Assembly: GCA_021014325.1 (NCBI GenBank)
Contig: CM037472.1
Location: 37,596,234 to 37,660,233 of the forward strand
Length of the DNA stretch: 64,000 nucleotides
Source of the DNA: Plazaster borealis
Taxonomy: Eukaryota; Echinodermata; Asteroidea; Forcipulatida; Labidiasteridae
Reading direction: 5' to 3'
Position numbers and translations under genes: made by a program. The notes under the pieces are model-generated. The model saw only the letters and a list, made by a program, of their open reading frames with translations. It was not told where the DNA came from and ran no database searches. Positions 11,740 to 22,308 of this stretch are shown in pieces (positions within the stretch are counted from its first letter, which is position 1; the number at the start of each line of letters is the position of its first letter).

Positions 11740-12470
11740 AAAATTGACTGTTTACTTACTGCAGCTTAAAGGCCCTGCACACTATTGGTAAGATCGAAAA
11801 ACACAAATGTTCACAGATTCACACATAACTTACATGATTTAAAGTAAGTAATGGTAGAAAGGGTTCTTTAAAATATTTAAAATGCTATCATTTCTGAGAA
11901 ATGAGTAAAACAATAGTTTTTATCACGCGCGATAAAAACTTGATGTTTGAAAAAACAGAAAACACATAAGGTCTCTTTTCACTTTTTTCACGTGACCTCG
12001 ATGACCAATTGAGCTCAAACTTTCACAAGTTTGTTTGTTCATGCATATGTTGAATCACACTTAATGCGGACACTGATTTTGAGCTGTTACCAAAAGTGTA
12101 CAATACCTTTAACTACTTCATGTTGGTATTTTAAAAACATTTATGGAGCTTCTTGAGAAATTGTTTTCCTTTGAAAATGTTGTTGCCACCACAATGAAAC
12201 CTTGACTTGACAAAGGAAAGACAACAAGTCTCATAATTAGTTCTGGGATTCAATGTTGTCATCATGTGAGAAAATTGAGTAGGCAACTCACCGTGATGGT
12301 GGCAGCCTGCTCATTCTTGTTTGCCACATTTGTACAACAACGGGACAAAGGTCCGGAATCAGGGGTTACAAAATAACCCCTGGAAAGGGAATTTTACAAG
12401 GCATGTTTTCCAGAACCTGTTATCGCTCTTTGTAAGGGTAAAACGAAGCGTATCACGGTAGGTGTCTTCC
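11740..12470 (+). repeat. Long dispersed repeat, copy B, split by a K4 MITE
   Basis: Sequence on both sides of the MITE at 11770-12108 lines up with copy A (480-690 and 1245-1450): before it GTTTACTTACTGCAGCTTAA, after it a TTAACTACTTCATG.TGGTATT stretch, against ...GCTTTAACCACTTCA... in copy A. Confidence 0.55.
11770..12108. mobile_element. TTAA-flanked MITE, family K4
   Basis: Ends AGGCCCTGCACACTATTGG and CCAAAAGTGTACAATACCT, flanked by TTAA at 11766-11769 and 12109-12112. Near-identical second copy at 28127-28461. Contains TTTTTATCACGCGCGATAAA, a short internal palindrome. Confidence 0.85.
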
Positions 12471-13059
12471 TCTACACACTACACTTCTGGAAAGTCCGGG
12501 TGAATATATAGAAGACAGCTGTCCGGCTGTCAGTAAACAATTTAGGAAAATCTGAAGTTGTTCCAGGCATTAAAAACGTCCGCCATAAGTTTGTCAACAA
12601 ATCTTTTGCAGAAAAAGACGTCATCGGATGCGGAGTGGTTAATCAAACAAATCTAATTTGTGATGATTTTTTTATCAACTCTTACTCAAGACAGTATCTG
12701 TTTTTAAGGATTTAACTTTACCAGAGAAAAATTAACTGAATTATAAACAGCACCAGTCAAGGTGTTAAGACTGTTTACTATTTTTAATTACATTATTTAT
12801 ACCATATCTTTATACAATAAGTGATACTATCTATTTGACCATTTAAAGATTAAGTTGTCCAAAATTATTTTTTAATTGAACCATTGTCAACTTATGAATA
12901 AATTACGAATATGCAGATCTCTTTAAATTAGAGTTTCCTTCTTTGTTGTCTTTTTGTTGTTGTAGTCCATTGGCAATGAGTGTCAAGTTGAGCTGAAACC
13001 TGTGGTCTGGGGCTTATTTCATAACATGTCAGCATTATTTTATAACATGTCAGCAGATT
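12471..13059. other. AT-rich intergenic DNA, nothing recognised
   Basis: No splice-compatible coding stretch, RNA gene or repeat shared with the rest of the window was found here. Confidence 0.4.
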
Positions 13060-13185
13060 TTTTTCTGTCCAGTAACTTTAAATAATTTTGGGTTGAGCAA
13101 AGAAAAATTGACTAGAGCAGGACTTGAACCTGCGACCTCCGGATTAACGAGCCGGCGTTCTACCAACTGAGCTATGTAGCCCTGA
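13060..13185 (-). mobile_element. tRNA-like SINE head, second family
   Basis: The minus strand of 13107-13182 has a good A box (TAGCTCAGTTGGTAGAAC) and a perfect T arm (GCAGG, TTCAAGT, CCTGC), followed by CAATTTTTCTTTGCTCAACC. The acceptor stem does not pair and the anticodon stem has a mismatch, so it is read as SINE-derived and not a tRNA gene. A related degraded copy is at 51005-51100. Confidence 0.6.
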
Positions 13186-14727
13186 TGTTGTCAGTCTCCC
13201 TATTTTGTCAACATCTTTGTTCAGGGGTGCTAGTCGGAAGCCATTCAACCTGTAACTGCCGTGTAGCCAGGGATTACACCCGAGTTTACAACACAACATG
13301 GGAAGCGGTAGCAGAGGGATCACCTTAAGGGGATGCGATTTTTGGGTTCAAATATCAAGTAACAAACCACAAGGGAAACTAACGGGGGAAATTTTAAATA
13401 ATTTTCAATTCTGAGAATCGACCGAGACAAGATTATGAAGCAGTTATTTAGGGAATTCAAAAGCAGGCCTACATTTTTATCACTGGCGGTTTTTTAAACA
13501 ATTGTAATGCGCTGACCTTAGCCGTGTGAAATTTTCCGTGTGTACAAACTCAGTCGGGTTTGTTTTGGTGAGGAGAGCCGGTGCTATTTTTAGAGCGGTA
13601 TATAAGAGCTCTTGTCTGTGTGACTCAATCCGTAGTTGGTTGTGTAGATTTTAAAAATAATTTTGGGTTGAACAAAGAAAAATTATTATGTATTTCTTAT
13701 TTTACTATTGTATTTTACTATTTGTATTTTCATGTATTTTTAAGCACGAGAGCCAAGGCAATTTCTATTGTATACTTGTATATAGATAGCAATAAACCAA
13801 ATTAATCAATTAATCAATCAATAAATCTCTTCAAAGAATTATAAATAATAATTTTATGTAAAAAAAATGTGAGCATCGACTCTTAAAAAATAAACACATA
13901 CTGTAAAAACATGTTGTCGCACCTTATCTCCAAATTCCATCTTGGTCTCAAAGTAAAAGAGAAAACAGTTGTTGAGCAGAAAACGTCACTCAAACTAAAA
14001 CATTTTCAATCCCATCTCATCACTATCTTAACCCTCCTACTCTCCTTATGCACTTAACAACTTGGACTTGGCTTTTACATTATGTTCTTCAAAGACTGAG
14101 GTCTTCTCAGAATTGAATGTTTCTGTCATAAGAAATGCTTTCGAATAATAAAATGGGTGATTTTTCTTTAAAATTACATACAAATGACGCCAGCTTTGGA
14201 GTCGAATGTAGCGAAAACTTTGGGCATGCAGCAGATACGCATGCATGTGAATGCACTGACTTAATACCACCAGGACACCCCAATGAAAAATGCAGATGAA
14301 AAATTAACAAATCTTATAAATCATCACTCCAATAAGAACAACGGTGCATGCTATGGGGGTATATTGTTTGAACTTTGTTATGTTTAATTTACATCTTTGA
14401 TACAATGTATAAAGCACAACAGGGTAAAAAAGGTTTTCTTTCTCATGTTTAAACTATCTTAACCTTCCTACTCTTGGTAACATATTCCGGTGAGTTGACC
14501 AACCATTTGAAACTATTTGACTGCACGGGTCGTGAACGGTGGCATGACTTTTGCTGAGAACTAATTGTGTGGAAACATCTCTGCTATGTGATGGGTTTGA
14601 TTCTTGGGTGTTCTGTGGGTGTGTTTAAGTGTGGACCTGAGAACAAAAGAGGTTCACACAATGTAAGGCCTTGAAACACTATGTGGACTTACACACGTCC
14701 ACACCGTGTTTTCACCAGTGTTTAAGA

Positions 14728-14730
<3 letters not shown>
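13186..14730. other. Intergenic DNA with old repeat remnants
   Basis: Contains an AATTATTTTGGGTTGA-type fragment near 13655, an (AATC)n-like stretch at 13800-13822 after AGCAATAAACC (possible LINE tail), and at 14463 a TTAACCTTCCTACT end resembling the satellite-bearing element of 26155-26437. No gene seen. Confidence 0.35.
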
Positions 14731-14775
<45 letters not shown>

Positions 14776-14857
14776 GCAGTTCTTATATAGCGCTTTATAC
14801 TCCCGATGGGTGTCTCAAAGCGCTCAGTATTTTTCCTACAAGGTAAGTGGAGTGTTT
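14731..14857 (-). mobile_element. SINE type A, 3' tail fragment
   Basis: An (AAT)n run of about 45 bp followed by ACGCAGTTCTTATATAGCGC and GTGTCTCAAAGCGCTCAGTA: the reverse complement of the type A SINE 3' end and its tail. Confidence 0.75.
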
Positions 14858-14872
14858 TTGTTATGGGGTTTT

Positions 14873-15600
14873 TTTTCGGCATAGAACAAAGGCATGTCTA
14901 CAGAGTGTATGTAACACAGAGCTGTGTGTGTGTGTGTTTTAACGCTACATATGAAGTCTGGACCTGAGAACCATAGAGGTTCACATAATGTAGGGACTTG
15001 AGACACTATGTGGACTTACACACGTCCACACACACACAAGGCCCAGTTTCATGGCTCTGCTTACCGTAAGCAAAGAATCGGCGCTTACGGAAGCAGGGAA
15101 TTCCGCGCTTACGTCAAGCGTATTTCACGGGTTAGCAGGGAATTTTTGCTTGTGCGCGTGCGTAGTACACGTTACTAGGCATTCTACGCTTACACAGCTA
15201 GCGCAGAAATTCGGCGCTTGCTCGGTAAGCGGAGAATGGTGATCGCAAGCGCAGAATTCGGCGGTAAGCAGAGCCATGAAATTGGGCCCTGCTCTGTGTT
15301 GCAGTCACTCTGTGGACATTCCTTTGTTCTGTACACTTAAGGAAAATCCTATTCTTTAACACTGTTAAAAAAACACTGTGTGGGCATGTGAAAGTCAACA
15401 TAGTGTTTCAAGTCCCTTTATTATGTGAACCTCTTTTGTTCTCAGGTCCATACTTCGTATGTAGCGTTAAAACTGGGTTTTTTTTACAGTGTTGAAGATT
15501 ATGGTTTTTTTTTCTCAAGAGCACAGAACAAAGGAATGTCCATAACATGTATATAACACACAAGCTGCATGTTTTTTTAAGTGTACACAGATATACTGTC
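14873..15600. mobile_element. Large inverted-repeat (fold-back) element
   Basis: The left arm (ATAGAACAAAGGCATGTC..., TTTTAACGCTACATA..., GAGGTTCACATAATGTAGGG) is repeated inverted on the right (TTATGTGAACCTC at 15420, GTAGCGTTAAAAC at 15462, GAACAAAGGAATGTCC at 15530). The middle contains the separate hairpin 15039-15291. A further partial left arm is at 14630-14715. Confidence 0.55.
15039..15291. mobile_element. Hairpin MITE, family G2
   Basis: GGCCCAGTTTCATGGCTCTG on the left is inverted as CAGAGCCATGAAATTGGGCC on the right. Arms are rich in GCGCTTACG-type units. It sits inside the larger fold-back element; a diverged copy is at 50040-50290. Confidence 0.7.
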
Positions 15601-15702
15601 ACTCTTTAGACCAATCCATATAAAATCAATTTCATTATCATGTACTGGTATTTTCTGCCATTCATGGGACACATGTACACTCGCAGACTTGGACTTGTGT
15701 CA

Positions 15703-15985
15703 AGTTGGGTTGGTGTAGTGGTATCTTTCCTCGCCTTCCACCTCTAGGACCCCGGTTCGAATCACGCCAAGGGCACTACTTAGATCGGGTTTTCAGTCCC
15801 TACCTGACTGCCTGGGTTTTCCCAGGAACAATTCTCTGGGGTTTTCCTCGCACATCTAAAACTGAAACTTCCTTCCTTGCCTTCTCTACATACGGTTCTT
15901 GGCTAGTACAGTGATTAAGTTCGCTTTTCTGAAAGTCCTTGGCTTCACAACCAGAATAAATTAAATGAGATGAAATGAAATGAAA
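15703..15985 (+). mobile_element. tRNA-derived SINE, third family
   Basis: A box GGTTGGTGTAGTGGTA and B box GGTTCGAATCAC, then a body with TTTTCAGTCCCTACCTGACT and GGGGTTTTCCTCGCACATCT. The reverse-oriented partner is at 20606-20838. It ends in short ATGAAATG repeats. Confidence 0.7.
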
Positions 15986-16528
15986 GCTGGCCTTTTGTAC
16001 AGGTGTGTCAACATCATTGGTTGGAGGTGCCTGTGATGTGTATAATGCTAGGCGTATTTGTATCTCAGTAATGGTAGAGAAACACTGGTACAAGACATCT
16101 ACAATGGATTGGTTTACACCAATCAAGTTTTTACCATAAAATTAATCACTTTTAGTAAAATTCAGTCCTCATCTTTCAACAGAAAACTCACACAAAAATT
16201 AATACTGACATTTACCGTTCAAAGATTTCTGGCTTAAATAAGAAGACCTCTTTCTTATACCGAGTTTCAAATAAAAACAGGAAATATTATTCATCTTGTC
16301 AAAAATTCTTCTAGGCTCTCACCACCTGACAGTCTCGGTGATCTGTTGGTTGAGATATCGGCTCAGAATGAAGACTGTCAGGGGTTTGAATCCAAGCTGA
16401 GCTGCCAGCGGATTGTTGTTTCGCAGGCTCTGCATTCACAACATTGAGTAAAACCAAACTAAAATGTAAATATAAACAATTCTTCTTTCTCAAACTTAAC
16501 TTATGAAACATCGGTATACCATAACATT

Positions 16529-16673
16529 AGAGGGCGCCATCACGCACAGCTTTGACCCATGGAAACCTCTGACCCACAAACTGCTCACACTCACAAACCG
16601 ACATCACACACAAATTACTCTCACAGCAGTTTGTCAATGAGAGCAGTCTGTGCGTGATAGCGTCCTCTGTTGG
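16529..16673. mobile_element. ~145-bp MITE near timm9 3' end
   Basis: AGAGGGCGCCATCACGCACA at the left is inverted at the right as CTGTGCGTGATAGCGTCCTC. It may lie in the timm9 3' UTR (stop codon at 16840). Confidence 0.6.
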
Positions 16674-16839
16674 TGAAGCATTGTGAATAATCAACAGCAG
16701 CGTCATGAACAAAGACTAGCCAGTAGCTAACGAAGGCAATCTGTAACAATAGTGCATTAGGTCCAAAATGTTTGACAGACAGATATTCATGAAATCTCCT
16801 TTACCAATCCAACCTCATCGTTGAGCTCTTTTGCTTGTG

Positions 16840-19226
16840 CTACCGCCCAGCCATTGCTTTTTGTTGTGCTGCTATTAATCCTTCGTTTTGTTGGACTTGA
16901 TAGTCCTGGAAGCGTTGCGAAACTCTCAACGTCATCTTCAGATATTTCTCCATACAGTTTGATGCACACTTTGACTGGAAATAAAACCGTTATAAATTAC
17001 CAACAAAAACTTGCATGAACTACTGAAAGAAGATGTAAAACAAAAATAACAAAAAGTTACTTTGAAAATTGTTTTTAAAAATATATACATTACATTTAAA
17101 ATACACTATGGTATGAATGGCAACAAATATAGTACTGATGTAAAACAGAAAGTTTATTTCTCAACAAATAAATATATAAAATAATTGTAAAGGGTATTCA
17201 CAAGAAATACTGACAAAAGATAACCCCAAATGCAAATGATTTATTAACAGTGAAACAACTTCTAACACATGGAAAGAACGAACATATACAAAGTATCAAA
17301 GGCAGGATGAAATCTCACTCCAAGGTGCATAGAGGGATGGCTTGCAACCATCCCCCAAACAAATCAAAACAAATCTGTAGGCTCAGTGACCAAACGGGTT
17401 GAGGATTGGTCAAAAAGGAAATACAGAAACTGATGCTGGAAATCAAATTTACAATGTTTATTGAGTGCAGGGCTACAATAAGTTAGAATAGGCTTGAAGA
17501 CTTGTTTCAAGATATTTAATAACAATCTTAAATCAGATTAAAATAGGAAAAATACCATGCCTATAAAACAAAAAGATAAGTACATTTACACAATGTAAAT
17601 TGTTTTTGAATGAAAGTAATTGTCATTTGTCCAGCACAGGTTAATCAAGTGATTACATGATTCAAGTAGAACAACAACAAGACAGGAACAGTATGCAGTG
17701 GAAACGATTTTTGATGAAAAGATGGAGGTTGGATGTCACAAGATGGCGGTTTGTGGTGATACCATGAGCTTTTTCCAAACCTCAGAATAGGCTCCATCTC
17801 CAGGCTTCGTTAGATGTTGGAAATATCGTACAAAATGTGCACAATTGATGACGGAGCACAAGAGCCGAAGCACAAGCCAAGTTTTGGGAAAAGGCCCATG
17901 TATTAAATCTCTTTGTGTGTCATCAAAAGAATGCAGGATTCCAATCGGGAATCCGATTGGGAATCCAATTGGGAATCCAATAGGGAATCCAACTGGGAAA
18001 TCAACTGGGAATCCAATTGGGAATCCAACTGGGAATCCAACTGGGACTCCAACTGCGAATCAAATTGGAAATCCGCTTGGGAGTGGGAATCCAACTGGGA
18101 ATCTAACTAGGAATCCAACTGGGAATCCAACTGGGAATCCAACTGGGAATCCAATTGGAAATCCGCTTGGGAGTGGGAATCCAACTAGGAATCCAACTAG
18201 GAATCCAGTTGGGAATCCAACTGGGAATCCAATTGGGAACTCAACTGGGAACCCAATTGGGAATCCAATTGGAAATCCGCTTGGGAGTGGGAATCCAACT
18301 GGGAATCCAACTAGGAATCCAGCTGGGAATCCAACTGGGAATCCAATTGGGAACTCAACTGGGAATCCAATTAGGAATCCAATTGGGAATGCAGGGGCAT
18401 TTTCCTGATGATGAATACAGCATACTGCTCGAAACGTCAAGTAAAACTCTGGTTAATCTCAGAACCACACACACTAACTAAAGAGATTTAATACATGGTG
18501 TCACCGCAAACCTCCATCTTATTGGATCTCCATCATGCAAAACTTCAAATTCTAACTTGTCATTAGTTTACCTCTTTATCCAGCAGCTTCCTCCCTGTGA
18601 AGTCTTTGATGCAATCTCCAAAGCAAGATTCAGTCAAGCGGTTGTAGGAGGACAGGAAGTCTCGAAACTGAAGAAGAATAGAATCACACTAAAGGGTTAC
18701 CAAGAACTTGCCCACTTCTAAGAGCATTCATTAATAACAAACAAACAAATTTCAACTGATTTTATTTGTCATAAACCAATGGCAAAATCATTGTTAACCC
18801 CTCTGCTCTCTGACCATTCAATATCATCCACTGTGGTGATAGATAAACTATGCCAGCCTGCAATACGATTTCATGTGATGAATGCATACTACAGAGTTCA
18901 CAGTCAACCCTCCTACTGTCTGACCATTCAATTTCATCCACTGTGGTTTTGAATGATAGACGAACTATACCAGCCTGCAATATGACATCATGTGGTGAAT
19001 GTACACACATATTCATAAATAGCTCTGTGCATAGTTGTGACACCATACAAAACTTGTAGAGTTGAATGGTTTTAAAATGGTTGGTCAACCAGCTTGAATA
19101 ATGTCACATGAGGTTTAATTGAAACAAAATTTATTCGATAATAAAGGTAAAATAGAAACCAACCTCCTTAATTTGCATCTGCTGCTGCTGCTGCTGCTGC
19201 TGTTGTTGATTTGGCAGAAATGCCAT
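16840..19226 (-). CDS. timm9: Mitochondrial import chaperone subunit Tim9 (complete)
   Basis: Minus-strand exons 19226-19164, 18667-18572 and 16974-16840 join in phase 0 with correct splice sites and give 97 residues. Exon 2 encodes [19 protein letters not shown] and exon 3 [20 protein letters not shown], then a [17 protein letters not shown] end. These carry the twin CX3C motifs (Cys36/Cys40 and Cys56/Cys60) that form the two disulfides of small Tims. Family role: with Tim10, a hexameric chaperone in the mitochondrial intermembrane space that carries hydrophobic precursors to the TIM22 and SAM machineries. The human protein is 89 residues. The added N-terminal length is mostly a run of ten Gln codons (seven CAG plus CAA/CAG mix) directly after MAFLPN. 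The start is the first ATG upstream of that run; an internal Met after the Gln run could also serve. gins1 starts 4.2 kb away in the opposite direction. Confidence 0.93.
17767..17896. mobile_element. Short TIR element with 4-bp target duplication
   Basis: Begins AGCTTTTTCCAAACCT and ends AAGTTTTGGGAAAAGGCC; flanked on both sides by CATG. The same termini bound the 18-bp minisatellite in the kinase gene (54574-55350), where the flanks are CTAG. Confidence 0.65.
17938..18394 (+). repeat. Minisatellite, 12-bp unit GGGAATCCAACT
   Basis: About 35 units of GGGAATCCAA(C/T)T. A higher-order unit containing GGAAATCCGCTTGGGAGT recurs three times. Because the unit is a multiple of three it leaves open frames on both strands (NPTG/NPIG repeats), which are not taken as genes. 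Confidence 0.9.
18796..19120 (-). mobile_element. TTAA/CCC-ended element with satellite monomers
   Basis: Starts at TTAACCCCTCTGCTCTCTGA and contains two units of the 116-bp-type repeat (CATTCAATTTCATCCACTGT..., GCATAC.ACAGAGTT), then TATGCATAG/AGCTGGT-type sequence matching the left part of 26155-26437. In the timm9 intron between exons 1 and 2. Confidence 0.6.
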
Positions 19227-19901
19227 TGTGATTTTTCAAGTTAGAATGTTTAGCGTCAACTACCATTCATTTCATAACTATTGACAGAGTACAGTCTTCA
19301 AAGTTGAAACAGATCTGTGTAAAGAAAAAAATTGTTCAAGAAATTTGAGACAATCAGATGTACATCATGGACCCTTGCAACTTTGCACGGACACAAAGAA
19401 AAACATATGTACAAAAGAACCATGGCTCACCATTTAACATTTATAACTTATAAAAAGATGTTAATCACGGCTCGAAAACACTTGACCGCAGGCCCAAGGC
19501 CAGTGATTTTAGTGGCGGGCCAGTAAAGTTGTGACCAGACAAGTCCAGTGGTCTTGTGTTTTGGAATGATAATACCTCACCTCATCTTCAATCTTTAATT
19601 TTAAAACTTGTGTTCAACTGTTGACTTTGAGTCTCATAAATATCTCTCAATTCTGCTGAGTATGAAAGCTTTACCGATAAGACAAATGAGATAAATCTTC
19701 TCTTAGGGCTTGTTCAAATAAAAAAAGTTTAATGTTACACTGTGTACATAGACTTTTTCTGTCATTTTGGTTCTAGTCTTGTAACAAATTTTCTGGTCCA
19801 GTAAAAGTTTTGAGCTACAAGCCCTGCAGTCTTGTGGAATTTTTCCCCAAACTGGAGCCCTGTTAATAATTCTACTGGCTCTCACTGTAAACGGCTAGGA
19901 G

Positions 19902-20442
19902 CAGGGCTCAATTTCATAGAGCTGCTTAAAGGCACTGAACACGTTTGGTAATTACTCAAAATATCTATTAGCATAAAAACTTACTTGGTAACGAGCAACG
20001 GAGAGCTGTTGATAGTATGAAACACTGTGAGAAACGACTCCCTCTGAAGTAACGTAGTTTTTGAGAAAGAGGTAATTTCTAACTAAAATAATAAAAACTT
20101 CTTGCAAGAAGTTTTTATTCCTATCTGTAAGCACACAAAATTGTACAACAAGGGTGTTTTTTCTTTCATCGTTTTCTTGCAACTTCGATGACCAATTGAG
20201 CCCCAAATTTTCACAGGCTTGTTATTTTATGCGTATGGGGGGATACACCAAGTATCAATTACCAAACGTGTTCAGTGCCTTTAAGCACAAAAAGTAGCCA
20301 AGCAAAACCAAGTTATGCTTACTAGTAACTAGGATAAGGTAACCAGCCAAAATACCATTTCAAAATGTAAAATCTGTGACTGGTATCCAGCGATATTTCC
20401 TGTTTAAGCAGCTCCCCCCCCCCTCTATGAAATTGGGCCCAG
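19902..20442. mobile_element. Family G MITE split by a K1 MITE
   Basis: Left end CAGGGCTCAATTTCATAGAG and right end CTCTATGAAATTGGGCCCAG are the family G termini. Removing 19930-20280 and one TTAA restores GCTGCTTAAGCAC, matching the intact copy at 59869. Confidence 0.8.
19930..20280. mobile_element. TTAA-flanked MITE, family K1, nested
   Basis: Ends AGGCACTGAACACGTTTGG / CCAAACGTGTTCAGTGCCT are perfect inverted copies; TTAA at 19926-19929 and 20281-20284. The host is a family G MITE, so the empty site is known. Confidence 0.88.
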
Positions 20443-20605
20443 GTCCTTGTTCGGTTTTAGGAGCAGGAACTAGTCATTGTTTTTATAAATTTACATCGTA
20501 CAGAAAGAACTGTTGATAAGCCCTGTAAGGTTGTGTGCCATAAACATCTCGACCCTCATGACAGTAAAAATAATGATATTTATTTATTATTTATTTATTT
20601 TATCA

Positions 20606-20838
20606 CACATCCAGCAGCACAATTAGCGGCAATAACAGGATGAATAGGAAACGAGAAAAAATGCTAAGTTTTTTTTAGATGTGGGAGGAAAAACCCCAAT
20701 GGGGGGGAAACTCACGCAATCAGGTTTGAAAACCCAATCCACATGCAAGGCTCCAGTCTGAGGTGGGATTCGAACCGGGTCCATAGAGGTGAAAGGCACG
20801 AAAAGAAACCACTGACTGAGCCAACCTGATCCCCCTAA
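20606..20838 (-). mobile_element. tRNA-derived SINE, third family
   Basis: The minus strand has a GGTTCGAATCCCACC B box, TTTTCAAACCTGATTGCGTG and GGGGTTTTTCCTCCCACATC, as in 15703-15985. A short type A SINE tail fragment abuts it at 20840-20870. Confidence 0.65.
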
Positions 20839-21202
20839 AAATAGCACGCAGTTCTTATACAGCGCTACAGTTTAACAATTCAACACTGGAAGACGTGTGT
20901 GCCAGTATTTTCTGTGCCAGAATTATATAGGGTGTAGTGTACACCAGCTTTTGCATGAACTCAGAATACCTACCTTGCTTAAAAAAAGTTAAAGTTAAAT
21001 AGCAGAAACAGGTTTCAGCCGCCATTCCAAATTTGAAACAGTTTATATTGCGAATGGTGCCCCCACTCATTTTGTTTTGCTTTGCAAAGAAATTTGCTGA
21101 GCATTATTTTCTGCAAAACAGTTGAACAGCTTTATAAAATTGGGCCAGCCCCCCCCCCCCCCGGCCCCGATTGAGGTAGAGTAGCCCCAATTTTGTGTGA
21201 CC

Positions 21203-21947
21203 TAGCCCCATTAATAGTGCCAAATTCTCTGGACGTCCTCCGATCCTTGGCCCTACGCCCACGTACCTCCAGGAGGTGACATTTGTTTTCGAAAAGAAAC
21301 TCACGTTTTATGCCGAGATTTTTTCCCCAGTTGTCGCTTATTGTAGCTCATTTGTGGACAGCACATTAATTCGAAAAAGAGCTTGCTCTTTTTGGTGTAA
21401 TTTATGAAGAAAATCGGCGGCGTTACTGACACGGTTTGACTGCCCGGCATCCGCGATTTTGCTAATGCGCTATGGTCTTGGTGCAAGACGTTTCTCGTTT
21501 ACCTTTCACGCACAGCGCGGCCGACGACCCGCTCATTCAACTCGCCAATAGCGCGCGCCACGAACACCTGACTTTAGCCCACGAACCGCCCCGCGCGCTA
21601 TTGGCGAGTTGAATGAGCGGGTCGTCGGCCGCGCTGTGCGTAGAAGGTAAACGAGAAACGTCTTGCACCAAGACCATAGCGCATTAGCAAAATCGCGGAT
21701 GCCGGGCAGTCAAACCGTGTCAGTAACGCCGCCGATTTTCTTCATAAATTACACCAAAAAGAGCAAGCTCTATTTCGAATTAATGTGCTGTCCACAAATG
21801 AGCTACAATAAGTGACAACTGGGGAAAAAATCTCGGCATAAAAACGTGAGTTTCTTTTCGAAAACAAATGTCACCTCCTGGAGGTACGTGGGCGTAGGGC
21901 CAAGGATCGGAGGAAGTCCAGAGAATTTGGCACTATTAATGGGGCTA
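21203..21947. repeat. Near-perfect ~745-bp palindrome
   Basis: Two arms of about 355 bp (21203-21557 and 21592-21947) are reverse complements with only about half a dozen differences seen by eye, around a spacer of about 34 bp. The inner ends are CpG-rich (CGCCAATAGCGCGCG). It lies between divergent timm9 and gins1. Each arm has the same small open frames, none recognised. A fold-back element or duplicated promoter-like DNA are both possible. Confidence 0.85.
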
Positions 21948-22308
21948 TGTGTGACCAAGCTCTGAATCCTTGGAAAAAGCTTGGCCACATAAGTTGGGCT
22001 ACGAGGAACTAAAGCTGCGACATCTATTGTTCGTTATCACGATAGATATTAAACTAATACTTTGTGGAAATAAAATTCGTCTTCGAAAAAGGTATTTATA
22101 TTAATTTTTAGCCTTACCAATCGGCAACACAGCCCAACACAGTATCGTCCAGGACACTCACCATGCACACATGCATAAAAACGCCACCATGTGACGATGT
22201 GATGTAAATGAAAATTGGGGCAACCTTTACTAGAATACATGCAGTACAAGATTCGCTATGATGTCCACGAGCGTACATTTTGAGTGAGCGGGAGCGCCGG
22301 GGAGGGGT

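Larger units (their letters stand above)
17740..18520. mobile_element. TIR element carrying a minisatellite and a nested MITE
   Basis: AAGATGGCGGTTTGTGGTGA...CCATG (17740-17766) is inverted at 18494-18520; the repeat then continues inward (TATTAAATCTCTTT at 17901 against AAAGAGATTTAATA at 18480) once the nested element 17767-17896 is removed. Inside is the 12-bp minisatellite. Located in the timm9 intron. Confidence 0.7.

Noticed and set aside
13107..13182. Possible tRNA gene (minus strand)
   Set aside because: A and B boxes and the T arm are good, but the acceptor stem does not pair, the anticodon stem has a mismatch and the base before the anticodon is not T; the downstream part is shared with another copy, so it is SINE-derived.
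13590..13620. TATATAAG preceded by GC-rich DNA as a promoter
   Set aside because: No open frame or exon follows; the surroundings look like old repeat fragments.
18401..18440. Hammerhead-ribozyme-like CTGATGA ... CGAAAC near the minisatellite
   Set aside because: The two core boxes are there, but no stem II can be formed directly between them and no flanking stems I and III were found.
17845..18481. Open frames with NPTG/NPIG or GFPIGFPV repeats
   Set aside because: Same reason: the 12-bp GGGAATCCAACT minisatellite in the timm9 intron.
21104..21988. Several 60-70-codon open frames in and beside the palindrome
   Set aside because: Unrecognised and mirrored by the inverted arms; no splice-supported extension was found.
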